Below are positions 16,801-23,800 of a stretch of DNA of 24,022 bases, piece after piece. Each line of letters starts with the position of its first letter. Position 1 is the first letter of the stretch. The notes under the pieces are model-generated. The model saw nothing but the letters and a program-made list of their open reading frames with translations. It was not told the DNA's origin and made no database searches. The position numbers and the translations under genes were made by a program. The stretch spans positions 1-24,022 of the forward strand of contig CAZCJL010000109.1 of NCBI GenBank assembly GCA_964498785.1, read 5' to 3'. Origin of the DNA: Mariaggregatimicrobium sp964498785. GTDB taxonomy: Bacteria; Zhuqueibacterota; Zhuqueibacteria; Thermofontimicrobiales; Thiofontviventaceae.

Positions 16801-17175
16801 GAGTACGGCGTCCTGCAGCGGGCCCACGACCTTCACCAGCTCCCCGATCATCGCGTCCCGCCGCTGTTCGTCGGACAGGCGATCGTCGTCCAGGATCGCG
16901 CGCACCCGCTTCCGGACCGGCGCCAGGACCCGCTCCTTGGCCTCGGACCGGTGCAGATCGGCTAGGGAGACGGAGAGGCCCTCGGTCCAGACCGTGGCCT
17001 TGCCGACCTCGGACAGCGCACGCAGGACGTCGGAGTACTGCTCGGGGTGCTTCTCGGCCAGCTCCATGAACAGCCGGTGGATGCCCTTCTTGTCGAGGTG
17101 ATGCTGCTCCCGGCGCATGTCCTTGGGCAGCGCCTCGTTGATCAGGATCGTGCCGATCGTCGTCTCACCGGCCAT
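13864..17175 (-). CDS. rpoC-like: RNA polymerase beta' C-terminal half with intein and extra C-terminal domain
   Basis: The 1103-aa precursor would splice to about 706 aa. It starts at the segment equivalent to bacterial beta' TTVG (MAGETTIGTILINEALP), then HLDKKGIHRLFMEL, an SGARG motif (141-145) and the bridge helix (about 186-209 and 607-620, TADAGFL joined to SKQLVNAAHRQ). The trigger helix region is at 706-736 (IGIPAAQAVGEK, with His732 in SSKHSAG equivalent to E. coli His936). A VDIHRRNLESVVAGLLNWA segment (849-867) matches the VKINDKHIE region. The catalytic Asp motif is on the other gene. Residues about 1020-1103 form a non-polymerase domain with Cys1024/Cys1027 and His1055. The start lies 3 nt after the 64-aa gene and lacks a clear Shine-Dalgarno, so translation is probably coupled. 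Confidence 0.92.
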   Translation of the reverse strand: MAGETTIGTILINEALPKDMRREQHHLDKKGIHRLFMELAEKHPEQYSDVLRALSEVGKATVWTEGLSVSLADLHRSEAKERVLAPVRKRVRAILDDDRLSDEQRRDAMIGELVKVVGPLQDAVLQESRDRKSPFAIQVDSGARGKKGSLASLKGADLLATDQQDRFIPIPLMHSYAEGFTPAEYFAAGYGQRKGQIDVKLSTADAGFLCLHGDTLVRMADWSAKPIRDITVGEWVLGADMEGNTSPVRVSAVFDHGEQPATTYRFRPGRNRELVSLTATSEHKMLAMRKAGKQSVRQPTRLPLGKAWRGYGVVPASSLGREYWEIGVDVGWMATAVGLLLGDGGLTGNSTMLSSADQQMVGRLNAEWQEVNHRLRKVSRAAEHVEWVLEEIVPSGFMRDEGGRVTPGARDPLRQLLSELGMLGKYAHEKVIPAAVWDWNQYCVAALLGGLLEADGCVTSTNNGTMPVVRLGVTSERLAREVKALLEVRFGVYTTPVAAYGHEKVGQSFSRQIGEKNVTYRHNHPVWTFTVSARQSVERIAELPWPGRKGELLRKLLQEARPAVRDERYMFAFVDKTPAGPCRVYDIEVDHPDHLFVLANGMVSSNSKQLVNAAHRQVVTHGQPLPRRLPTGLPVETADRANIGAVLAYDTKGLKAGHVLTDEDLQDLEDAGIDEILVASPMTEASEDGGVSAWAAGRRTRQGLHLVGDNIGIPAAQAVGEKLSQGALSSKHSAGVQTRISKSGFEYVNRLIQAPQHFPEAGPLAEEGGRVDAVEKAPQGGHYIRIGKKEYYAGPDLEVTVKPGQAIEQGDDLTDGTPHPQDLVRLRGMGEARRVYMRELRQALENSGVDIHRRNLESVVAGLLNWAQVTDPDGVGENIYDDVVPYGRLMATYRPRDDAVEFEPKHAVGRYLEEPVLHYTPGTRVTKKIADHLNKWKVKSIFTHDDPPGFEPHMVRGLLSVYHDPDWKTRLGGFYTARAFERSLHRGLESDRQSTSFLPAITQPTGFGANLQRTGKYAQVAGRCVSCALEDAVAGEGRRMMMGPPGYDHPQHTAHFWVVGPDGEVIDRAADTVPEDYVYEGREVDPAAVARELIEALSAREEQ
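15358..16548 (-). mobile_element. Intein with LAGLIDADG endonuclease in the beta' bridge helix
   Basis: Residues 210-606 of the beta' C-half (397 aa) are an intein. It starts with Cys210 (CLHGDTLVRMADWSAKPI), has a block-B-like TATSEHKML (278-286), a block-F-like VYDIEVDHPDHLFVLANG (584-601), and ends SSN606 before Ser607. The penultimate residue is Ser, not the usual His. Two LAGLIDADG-type motifs are at 335-347 (AVGLLLGDGGLT) and 447-458 (LLGGLLEADGCV). Removing it restores a continuous bridge helix. One sampled line is about 57 percent GC. Confidence 0.93.
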
Positions 17176-17178
17176 CGG

Positions 17179-17373
17179 TCAGTCCAGTGGCCTGATGCGC
17201 AGGTCCTCGCACGTCCGGCCGAAGTCGTCCTGGCTGGCGTCCGTGTGGATGATCAGGCCGGCGTGCTCGTAGGTCAGGGCCACCGGCCGGCCGTCGTCGT
17301 TGTAGATCACGACCTGCTTGGTGGTGATGAGCAGGGGTTTCCCGGTCTCCGGGTGCTGGATCACGGCTTTCAT
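17179..17373 (-). CDS. Small protein of unknown function, 64 aa
   Basis: A compact 64-aa protein (MKAVIQHPETGKPLLITTKQ at the start) predicted to be mostly beta strands with a short acidic helix near DASQDDFGRTCEDLRI. The ATG at 17373 has TGGAG upstream and overlaps the 640-aa gene's TGA as ATGA. It ends 3 nt before the beta' C-half start, so both overlaps argue it is real. Its role is unknown; it might serve the polymerase or a virion part. Confidence 0.75.
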   Translation of the reverse strand: MKAVIQHPETGKPLLITTKQVVIYNDDGRPVALTYEHAGLIIHTDASQDDFGRTCEDLRIRPLD

Positions 17374-19292
17374 CTCAGCTCCAGACGTCCTGGCCGGGCG
17401 TGGTCGGTTTGACGCCGGTCGGGGGAATCGCCGATGCCCGACGGGCGCCGGGCGAACGGATTCCGCGGCTTCTGGCCGGGCGGCGGCAGGTCGACCTTCG
17501 GCTTGCTGCCCTTGGGCGCGACGGGCGTCCGCTGAAGGCTCATCGGCTTCTCGGGCTCATTGCCCGTGATGTCGGGCTTCCGGTCCGGCGGGTCGATGCT
17601 GAGCGGAATGCGGCTGACCTGCGGGGCGCCGGCCGCGAACGACGGCATCTCGGGCGGGGCCGCCCGGTCCTCGATCAGGGCCAGGGCCGAGGCCGCCAGG
17701 CCCGGGTTGCGGGCCAGCATCTTCTGGCTGTCGAAGGACAGGCCACGGGCGTCGCCCGTCCGCATGTACCTGATCAGGGCCCCGCGGTCGCCGAGGAAGG
17801 ACTTGAGCTCCTTGTTCTTGCCGACGGCCTCGTCCATCTGTGCGCCGACCATCCCCCGGAAGGCCGACGGGTTCTGGCTGACGACCATCCGGGTGAACAT
17901 GGCCGCGGTCTGGGGGTTGCGCAGCTGGCGGAGATGCGGGTTCTGCTTGACGATGTTCTGGAGCCGGGCGATCTCCCGCTGGTCGTTGTTCGCCACGGCC
18001 TGCATCACCCGGTCGCGGTGCTTGGTGTTGGACCAGAGCACCGCCAGATCCTGAACCTGCCCCGACTGCTGGAACTTCTGCATGGTGTTGGCCACCATGT
18101 TCGCGGCGTAGGCGCCGGCCGAACCGCCGCCCAGCACCTTCTTCACCCGTCCGGCCATGCCGACGGCCGTGATGGCCGTGGCCACGTCCACCCCGTTCTG
18201 CATAGCGACCTGGGCCGCCTGGTAGAGCTGGCCCTTGTCGATCATCCCACGCCGCGCCATGTTGTCGATCTTCTCGGCCCAGCGCACGACGTGTGCCGGA
18301 TCGGACAGGGCGTCGGCCTGCTTGACCTGGCCGAACTTCAGGCCGGGGCTCCGGCCGAAGGCGTCGGACCGGCGGGTCGGGCGGAGACTCGGACGGCTCT
18401 TGGTCGGAAGGCTGACCGGGCTCTCGCCCAGCTGCTCGGCCAGGGCCATGGCCGCGCCGAAGTTCGGCGCCAAGCTCCGCTCGATCAGGGCGTCGGCGGC
18501 CGTCGCCAGGTTCGAGGCGGCCTGCGTCAGGCCCGCGCCGCGGAGCCCGCGCTCGGCAGCCACGGACATGGCGTTGACCGCGACGTCCTTCGGGATCGGC
18601 TTGTTAGTGTACTTGTTCCGGAACTGACCGCGGGAGTAGGCCCGGTTGAAGTCCTCCAGCGTGCTCTGGAAGAGCTGCTGGTCAAAGCGGCCGTCGTTCA
18701 TCGCGTAGGTCGCCCGAACGATCGGCGAGAAGTCGGTCATGAAGTTCGGGTCGATGGCCTTCATCACCGTCTGGATCTCGGGGACCACCGGCGCCAGCAC
18801 CGCCAGGAACAGGCCGGCGCCCTGCTCCGGGATGCTCTTCACCCAGTCCTCGCTGATGAACGGGACGTGCTTCGCCACCTTGCCCAGCACGGCCTTCGCG
18901 CTTGCGCCCATGGCCTCGAGCTGCGGGCCCATCATCGCCCCACTGATCTGCGCGTGCTCGGCGGCCGCCGAGTCCGAGCCGTAGCCCACACGCCACGGCT
19001 TCATCAGGTCGATGCCGTACTGCTTGAGCTGAGGACCGATGATCGGCATGGCAGACGCACCCAGGGCCGCGCCCGTCTGGCCGAAGATCGAGTGCAGGCT
19101 GCCGATCGCGACCTGCTGCCCGCTCATCACCCCGCCGACGTTACCGATCGGCAACGGAGACTGGCCGGCAGGCTTCGCCCCGGCAGCCTGCTGCTGGTGG
19201 ATCTGGCCGAGCTGCCCGAAGAAGCCCGGCGGCTGAACGGGCTCGGAAGCGTCCCCGGCCCGCTTCTGCTGGAGCGCCAGGCGTCCGAGCAT
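17370..19292 (-). CDS. Unknown virion-type protein, 640 aa
   Basis: A long protein with no recognised family, encoded between the two beta' halves. The first 60 residues are Gln/Pro/Gly-rich and flexible. Residues about 60-175 contain Gly/Ala-rich hydrophobic stretches (for example AGLFLAVLAPVVPEI, 159-173), and about 365-400 another Ala/Gly helical stretch. The rest is helical and basic, ending in a Pro/Arg-rich tail (about 595-640). This composition resembles internal or ejected virion proteins, but that is only analogy. The ATG at 19292 is preceded by AGCAGGTGAA, so its leader includes the end of the TnpB relic. Confidence 0.72.
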   Translation of the reverse strand: MLGRLALQQKRAGDASEPVQPPGFFGQLGQIHQQQAAGAKPAGQSPLPIGNVGGVMSGQQVAIGSLHSIFGQTGAALGASAMPIIGPQLKQYGIDLMKPWRVGYGSDSAAAEHAQISGAMMGPQLEAMGASAKAVLGKVAKHVPFISEDWVKSIPEQGAGLFLAVLAPVVPEIQTVMKAIDPNFMTDFSPIVRATYAMNDGRFDQQLFQSTLEDFNRAYSRGQFRNKYTNKPIPKDVAVNAMSVAAERGLRGAGLTQAASNLATAADALIERSLAPNFGAAMALAEQLGESPVSLPTKSRPSLRPTRRSDAFGRSPGLKFGQVKQADALSDPAHVVRWAEKIDNMARRGMIDKGQLYQAAQVAMQNGVDVATAITAVGMAGRVKKVLGGGSAGAYAANMVANTMQKFQQSGQVQDLAVLWSNTKHRDRVMQAVANNDQREIARLQNIVKQNPHLRQLRNPQTAAMFTRMVVSQNPSAFRGMVGAQMDEAVGKNKELKSFLGDRGALIRYMRTGDARGLSFDSQKMLARNPGLAASALALIEDRAAPPEMPSFAAGAPQVSRIPLSIDPPDRKPDITGNEPEKPMSLQRTPVAPKGSKPKVDLPPPGQKPRNPFARRPSGIGDSPDRRQTDHARPGRLELR

Positions 19293-19616
19293 TTCACCTG
19301 CTTTCTAATTTGTGAGCGCACGTGAGTACGCTCTCGGTTTAGTTCCTGCTTCACTTACTCTAATCCGTTCCAACGGTAACGTTGGGGTCCGAATACGGCG
19401 TAAGTTGCCGTGTGTGGGCGAGAAGGAAAATCCCTCTCGCCCCATTATAGTCGCGGTCCACTACAATCTCACCAGCAAGGTCTTCCAGGCAAATCACTTG
19501 GTTCTCGTGAATCAGCGTGGTAGTGACCTTATGTGTCCAATCTCGCCGGATGCGCTTGATCCGCGCATGGAGCCGAGCGAGACGGCGTTGGGACTTCTTT
19601 CGATTGTTTGATCCTT
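19293..19616. other. 324-bp gap between genes, mostly transposon relic
   Basis: This is the only long non-gene stretch inside the operon. It holds the TnpB relic (19360-19629) with its embedded hairpin and about 67 bp of leader for the 640-aa gene. Two sampled features differ from the flanks: GC is about 52 percent in one line, and there are stop codons in all sense frames after the relic. I see no convincing promoter. Confidence 0.7.
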
Positions 19617-19629
19617 TCACCTTGCGTGA
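19360..19629 (-). pseudogene. tnpB: TnpB (IS200/IS605 or IS607 type) relic
   Basis: About 89 codons match the C-terminal half of TnpB: a basic helical stretch (SRKVKGSNNRKKSQRRLARL, HARIKRIRRDWTHKVTT), the segment with the RuvC-II glutamate (HENQVICLEDLAG), then directly DRDYNGARGI, the RuvC-III aspartate segment. In intact TnpB about 70-100 residues, including a zinc ribbon, separate these two motifs, so this copy has an internal deletion. The N-terminal RuvC-I Asp region is missing too. It therefore cannot be an active nuclease. A shifted reading frame downstream reads KQELNRERTHVR, similar to common TnpB C-termini. It may mark an old insertion between polymerase and virion genes. Confidence 0.85.
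19416..19442 (-). repeat. Stable hairpin inside the TnpB relic
   Basis: On the minus strand an 11-bp stem (GGGCGAGAGGG pairing with CCTTCTCGCCC, one G-T pair) encloses a 5-nt ATTTT loop. It is positioned in the 3' part of tnpB, where guide (omega) RNA structures and subterminal transposon hairpins occur. No U-tract follows, so it is not an obvious terminator. Confidence 0.6.
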
Positions 19630-20777
19630 GTGCTGCCGCGACCGGCGCTGGCGGTCTTCTTGACGCGCGGGAAGCGGCCTTCGACCACCTCCTCGTCCCG
19701 GGTCTTGCGGGGCTTGGCGCCCTTGGCCCCGCAGCTCGAGCCCCGGGCGAGCTTCTGGAACCACTCGGTGGCCGAAGCCTCCTTGGCCACGCTCTTGCCC
19801 TTGCCCGCCTTGTTCGCGGTCGAGGCGGCGATCCGGGCCTTCTTGCCGGCCGGCATGTCCGGGTCGTCCCGCTTCAGGGCCCGATAGACCTCCTTCTCCT
19901 TGGCCGGACGGTCCTGCTGCAGGAAGCCGGGCATGTCCTTCTTGGCGATCTTCTCGAGCCAGTCGAGGGCCGAGCCCGTCTTCACGGCGCCCGCGGCCCG
20001 ACTGGCGGAGCCAGCCAGGACCCGGTTGAGAGCGGAGGTCGTCGGGCGGGCAGGCGCAGCGCCGACACGACGGGCCGCGCGGCTCAGAAGCCGGCCCGTG
20101 GCCGCGCCCAGCTTCAGCGGGCCCGGGATCTTGCCTGCGGCCTCGGTGTCGACCGGCTGACCGGTGACCGGGCCGGGCTGGGAGGCAGCGGACTCCGGCG
20201 CAGCCGCCTCGGTCTCGGCCTGGAGCTTGGAGACGTTGGCCTCGGTCTCGGCCTGCTGCTCTTCCTGCGGCTTGGCCTTGCCGACCATCTCCAGGGCCTG
20301 GCGCACGATGTCCATCGTGTTCTGCTGGATGGTCTGGAGGGTCTCGGCGTCGGTCGTGGAGATGTCGTCGCCGCCCTCGTCCGTCGGAGGCGGCTCGTCT
20401 TCCGGAGCCCCCTCGCCACCCATGTCGGCCAGGCCCTCGAGCCCGGCCATCGGGTCACCGCCGGCCATCGGGTCACCGCCGGCCATCGGGTCACCGCCCG
20501 GAGGCGCGCCACCGCCCATCGCGGCCATCGGGTCGGCCATCGGGTCCATGGGCGCGCCGCCCGGAGGAGGCGCACCGCCGCCCATCGCGGCCATCGGGTC
20601 GCCGCCCGGAGGCGGCGCACCGCCTGCGGCCATCGGGTCGACCGGGACACCACCCGGGCCCGCGGCCTGCTGCCCGGTCTTGGACGGGGGCGGGACGAAG
20701 CCCACCTTCTCACGATGGCGCTCGAGGTCCTCCGCGAGGGCCCGCTTGAACAGCAGCTCGTTGATGTCGATGGTCAT
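19617..20777 (-). CDS. Pro/Gly/Met-repeat virion-type protein with basic C-terminus
   Basis: A 386-aa low-complexity protein. The N-terminal 30 residues are helical (MTIDINELLFKRALAEDLER). Residues 44-112 are Gly/Pro/Met/Asp repeats, including GGDPMA three times. An acidic linker and a Gln/Glu/Ala coiled-coil-like stretch (about 145-195) follow, then a strongly basic C-terminal half. A motif occurs twice: ALDWLEKIAKK (270-280) and ATEWFQKLARG (336-346). Function is unknown; a DNA-binding internal head protein is one possibility. The ATG at 20777 follows GGAGAGAGGCG. The last codons (STHAR, stop) are read from TnpB-relic DNA in another frame, so the native C-terminus may be altered. Confidence 0.72.
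   Translation of the reverse strand: MTIDINELLFKRALAEDLERHREKVGFVPPPSKTGQQAAGPGGVPVDPMAAGGAPPPGGDPMAAMGGGAPPPGGAPMDPMADPMAAMGGGAPPGGDPMAGGDPMAGGDPMAGLEGLADMGGEGAPEDEPPPTDEGGDDISTTDAETLQTIQQNTMDIVRQALEMVGKAKPQEEQQAETEANVSKLQAETEAAAPESAASQPGPVTGQPVDTEAAGKIPGPLKLGAATGRLLSRAARRVGAAPARPTTSALNRVLAGSASRAAGAVKTGSALDWLEKIAKKDMPGFLQQDRPAKEKEVYRALKRDDPDMPAGKKARIAASTANKAGKGKSVAKEASATEWFQKLARGSSCGAKGAKPRKTRDEEVVEGRFPRVKKTASAGRGSTHAR
20445..20498. repeat. Three perfect 18-bp tandem repeats
   Basis: The unit GGCCATCGGGTCACCGCC occurs three times in a row without mismatch, encoding GGDPMA on the minus strand. Longer, imperfect copies follow to about 20640. The unit is a multiple of three, so copy-number change would keep the frame. 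Confidence 0.95.
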
Positions 20778-20803
20778 CGCCTCTCTCCGTCCTCGGTATC
20801 CTA

Positions 20804-23800
20804 TCAGTCCTTGTCCCGGCGCAAAATCCTGATCGGCGTCCGGGCCGTGATCTGGCCGTTAGCGTAAGCCCGCTTCGCCTCGTCCTCCGTGGCGAAGGTC
20901 CTGACCTTCTCGTCCTTGTCCGGGACCGAGGCCAGGTAGAGGCCCGCGACGTAATCCTGAACCGGCTCGAGGTGGGTCTCGAAGTCCCCGGTGAAGAACA
21001 GGTTCTTCGAGGGGAGGAGCTTGTCCCGGACGTCGGCCACCGCCTCGTCGGACGTCGGGACGTGGATGTTGATCTGGTCGCCGTCGAAGTCCCCATTGAG
21101 GCCCTTGAGCGTCTGGTAGGGCATGCCGATGGCGTCGTCCTTCCGGATCTTCGGCCAGGCCCCGACGTACGCGTAGCGGTGGAGGGCCGGCGCCCGGTTG
21201 TAGACCACGGGCCGGACCTTCATCTCCTCCTCGAGGGCCCGGGTGGCGGTCGGGTCCCGGGCCTTCACCGCCTTCAGCGCGTCCATCGCCGGAACGCCGA
21301 GCCGGGCCAGGCGCCGAATGACGAACGGCCGGTAGACGGACCAGGCCATGTCCTCGGGGATGCCGACCTCGTCCATGTCCAGGTTCTTGTCGGCGGTGAT
21401 CACGCCCCGGCCCACGGTGTCGACGGCCGAGCCCACGACCTTCCGCTGGTAGAAGGCGCTGTTACCGCTCACAAGCGTAGCCCCGTTACGCCGCACGATG
21501 ACCAGGCCGTTGGGCACCGTAACGCAGTGAACGTGCCCATCATACCAGACGAACTCCCGTTTGACGTTCGTGTCGATGGTCACGAAGTTCCACCCGATCA
21601 CGCCAGCCTGATAGCACCCCGTATGCTCGCTGCGATAGACCGTGCCCAGCGTCATGCCCAACTTGATGAGCACCTCGGTCAGATCGTCGAGCAGAGCGCG
21701 GCTCGAGGTAACAACACGGCTACAGTCGTCAGTGAGGGCACACCGGTCCTTGAACGTCACCTTCTCGCAGCCACAGACCGCCTCCGTGTAGCGAGTAGCG
21801 CCGTCCCCAGACAGGTAAGCGGCGACCAGCCGCTCTAGCGCAGTAGCCGACCAACCGCGGATCTCCGCAGAAAGACGCTTGTTCTTCGCGCCATCCCCAA
21901 CATTGGTACGAAGCCAGTTCACCAGCTCCGAGGAGTTCACCCCCCAGTACACCAACTCCTGGTCGTATTCTCGCCCGTCAGGAGTCTTCGAGTGGCCGGC
22001 GTACACTGCTCGCGAGTAGCGCAGGCCCAGTCGCTCGAGAAGCTCGTCGATCTCCTTCACGCGCCCCACAGACGACACTTGCTGGCACACGTAGGCCGTG
22101 CAGCCGTCCTGGTGATTCCAACCCTCCGCCAACCACCATCCGACGAAACTGGCGAAATCATCAAGACTCACCGTAGAGCCGTTGAACGTGTAATCATCAG
22201 CGGTGCCAGCCCAACTGCGCGCAGCCACGAGCATCCGCATCCGATTACAAGGGCCGACGCAGTTACCGGCAAACACCTTCTTGTACGCGGAGAACCCGTC
22301 GGGTACCCAAACATTGCGCTTCGCAACGTAATGTTCGTGATTCGGCGTGACCAGCGAATCCACCCTCCCAGTTTTCGAGGACATCCCAACCATCACACCT
22401 TGGTACCTCTGATGGATCACGTCGGTCGGCGTTTGCCACTCGAACGCACCGCTGTCAGGGTTGACGGTCGCAACCCGCCCACCGCTAAAATCCGGAAAAG
22501 CCACCCATCCATCCGGAGTCAGGATCTCCGTCTGGTCGTCGTAACACTTCGGGCTGGAACCGATGCCGATGGCGTAGCGGAGGATGCCCTTCACCCCCTG
22601 CTCCGCGGACTTCGGGCTGACGGGGTCCCGGACGCCGGAGATCGCCTGGACGGCCCTCCACATCGTCAGGTACTCGTCGTCCGCCTTCCCGAACTCCTTC
22701 TGGGCGTGACTGTAGTTCTCACGGGCCTCGAGCAGATCGTGGTACAGGTAGTTGAGGTCGTTGACCATGTCCATGTTCCGGGCCTGGACGATCGGCCGGT
22801 ACTTGGGCGGGATGACCGGGATCTTGGTCACCAGGAGCTCGGACGGGCTAACGTCCATCTTCTTGAGCCCGGTCAGGAAGTTCAGCTTCTTGACCGCCAG
22901 GTCCCGCTTGGACTTCCGCCCGAGCTTGATCGTCTCCTTGGCCCGGGCGATCTCCTGGTCGATGTTCATCTCGGACAGGGCTCGGGCCACGGCCTCCGGC
23001 CCTGTCCGACCACCCAGCTCCCTGCGCCCGGCCAGCACGTCCTCCAGGCCCTTGCCCGTCAGATCCAGCAGCCGTTGGATGGGCTCGGCGAACAGCGGGT
23101 GGGGAACGGCGCGGGGCAGCGTGATCTTGGTGTAGCGGTTGCCGTCGGCGCCGCCGGTCTTACCCAGGTCGAACAGGCCGCCGGGCACCGGCTTCATGGT
23201 CTCGAAGTTGAAGGTCGACGGGTTCTCGATCTCGTACTCGGCCAGACGGTCGACGTCCCGGTCGAGCAGCGGGCTGAGCTGGGTCCTCGAGCCCTTCTCC
23301 CGGAGGTTGACGCCCGCGCCACGGAGCAGGGCCTTGAAGTGCTCGTCGGCGAAGCTCTCGGTCGGGGCGATCGGCGCCTCGCCCAGCCGCAGCTGCCGCC
23401 AGTAGTCGTCGTTCCGCTGGCCGCGGACGAGCTTCGCGTCCTTGATGAACTCGGTGGCGCCGGCCGCCAGCAGGCTGTGAAGGTCCGCCAGGCCCACGCG
23501 CTTCGAGCCCTCCTTGCCGCCTCGAGCCGGGAAGCCCTCGGTCGTGTAGCTGCTCACGTCACGGGCCGAGAGCTTGGACTCGGCCATGTGGTGGGGCTTC
23601 ATGAAGTAGCTGACGCCGGTGAACACGCCCCTGATCTTGCGGCCGTCGCGGGGGTCGGTCAGGGTCTCGGTGTCGATGACCCGGCCTTCTTCCTCCCGAG
23701 CCACGCCATGCAGCACCGCCTGCCGAAGGGCGAAGTCCGCCACACCCTGGCCGCTGAAGCCCTGAATGGCGTAGGGCTTGCCGGTCTTGGCCGCCACCTT

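Noticed and set aside
17400..19325. A 641-codon open frame on the plus strand opposite the 640-aa gene
   Set aside because: The composition (many His, Arg, Gly, Leu) is typical of antisense shadows. The minus-strand gene has a ribosome-binding site and operon overlaps.
20445..20640. Repeats considered as a CRISPR array
   Set aside because: The units are contiguous, in frame and coding (GGDPMA), with no spacers.
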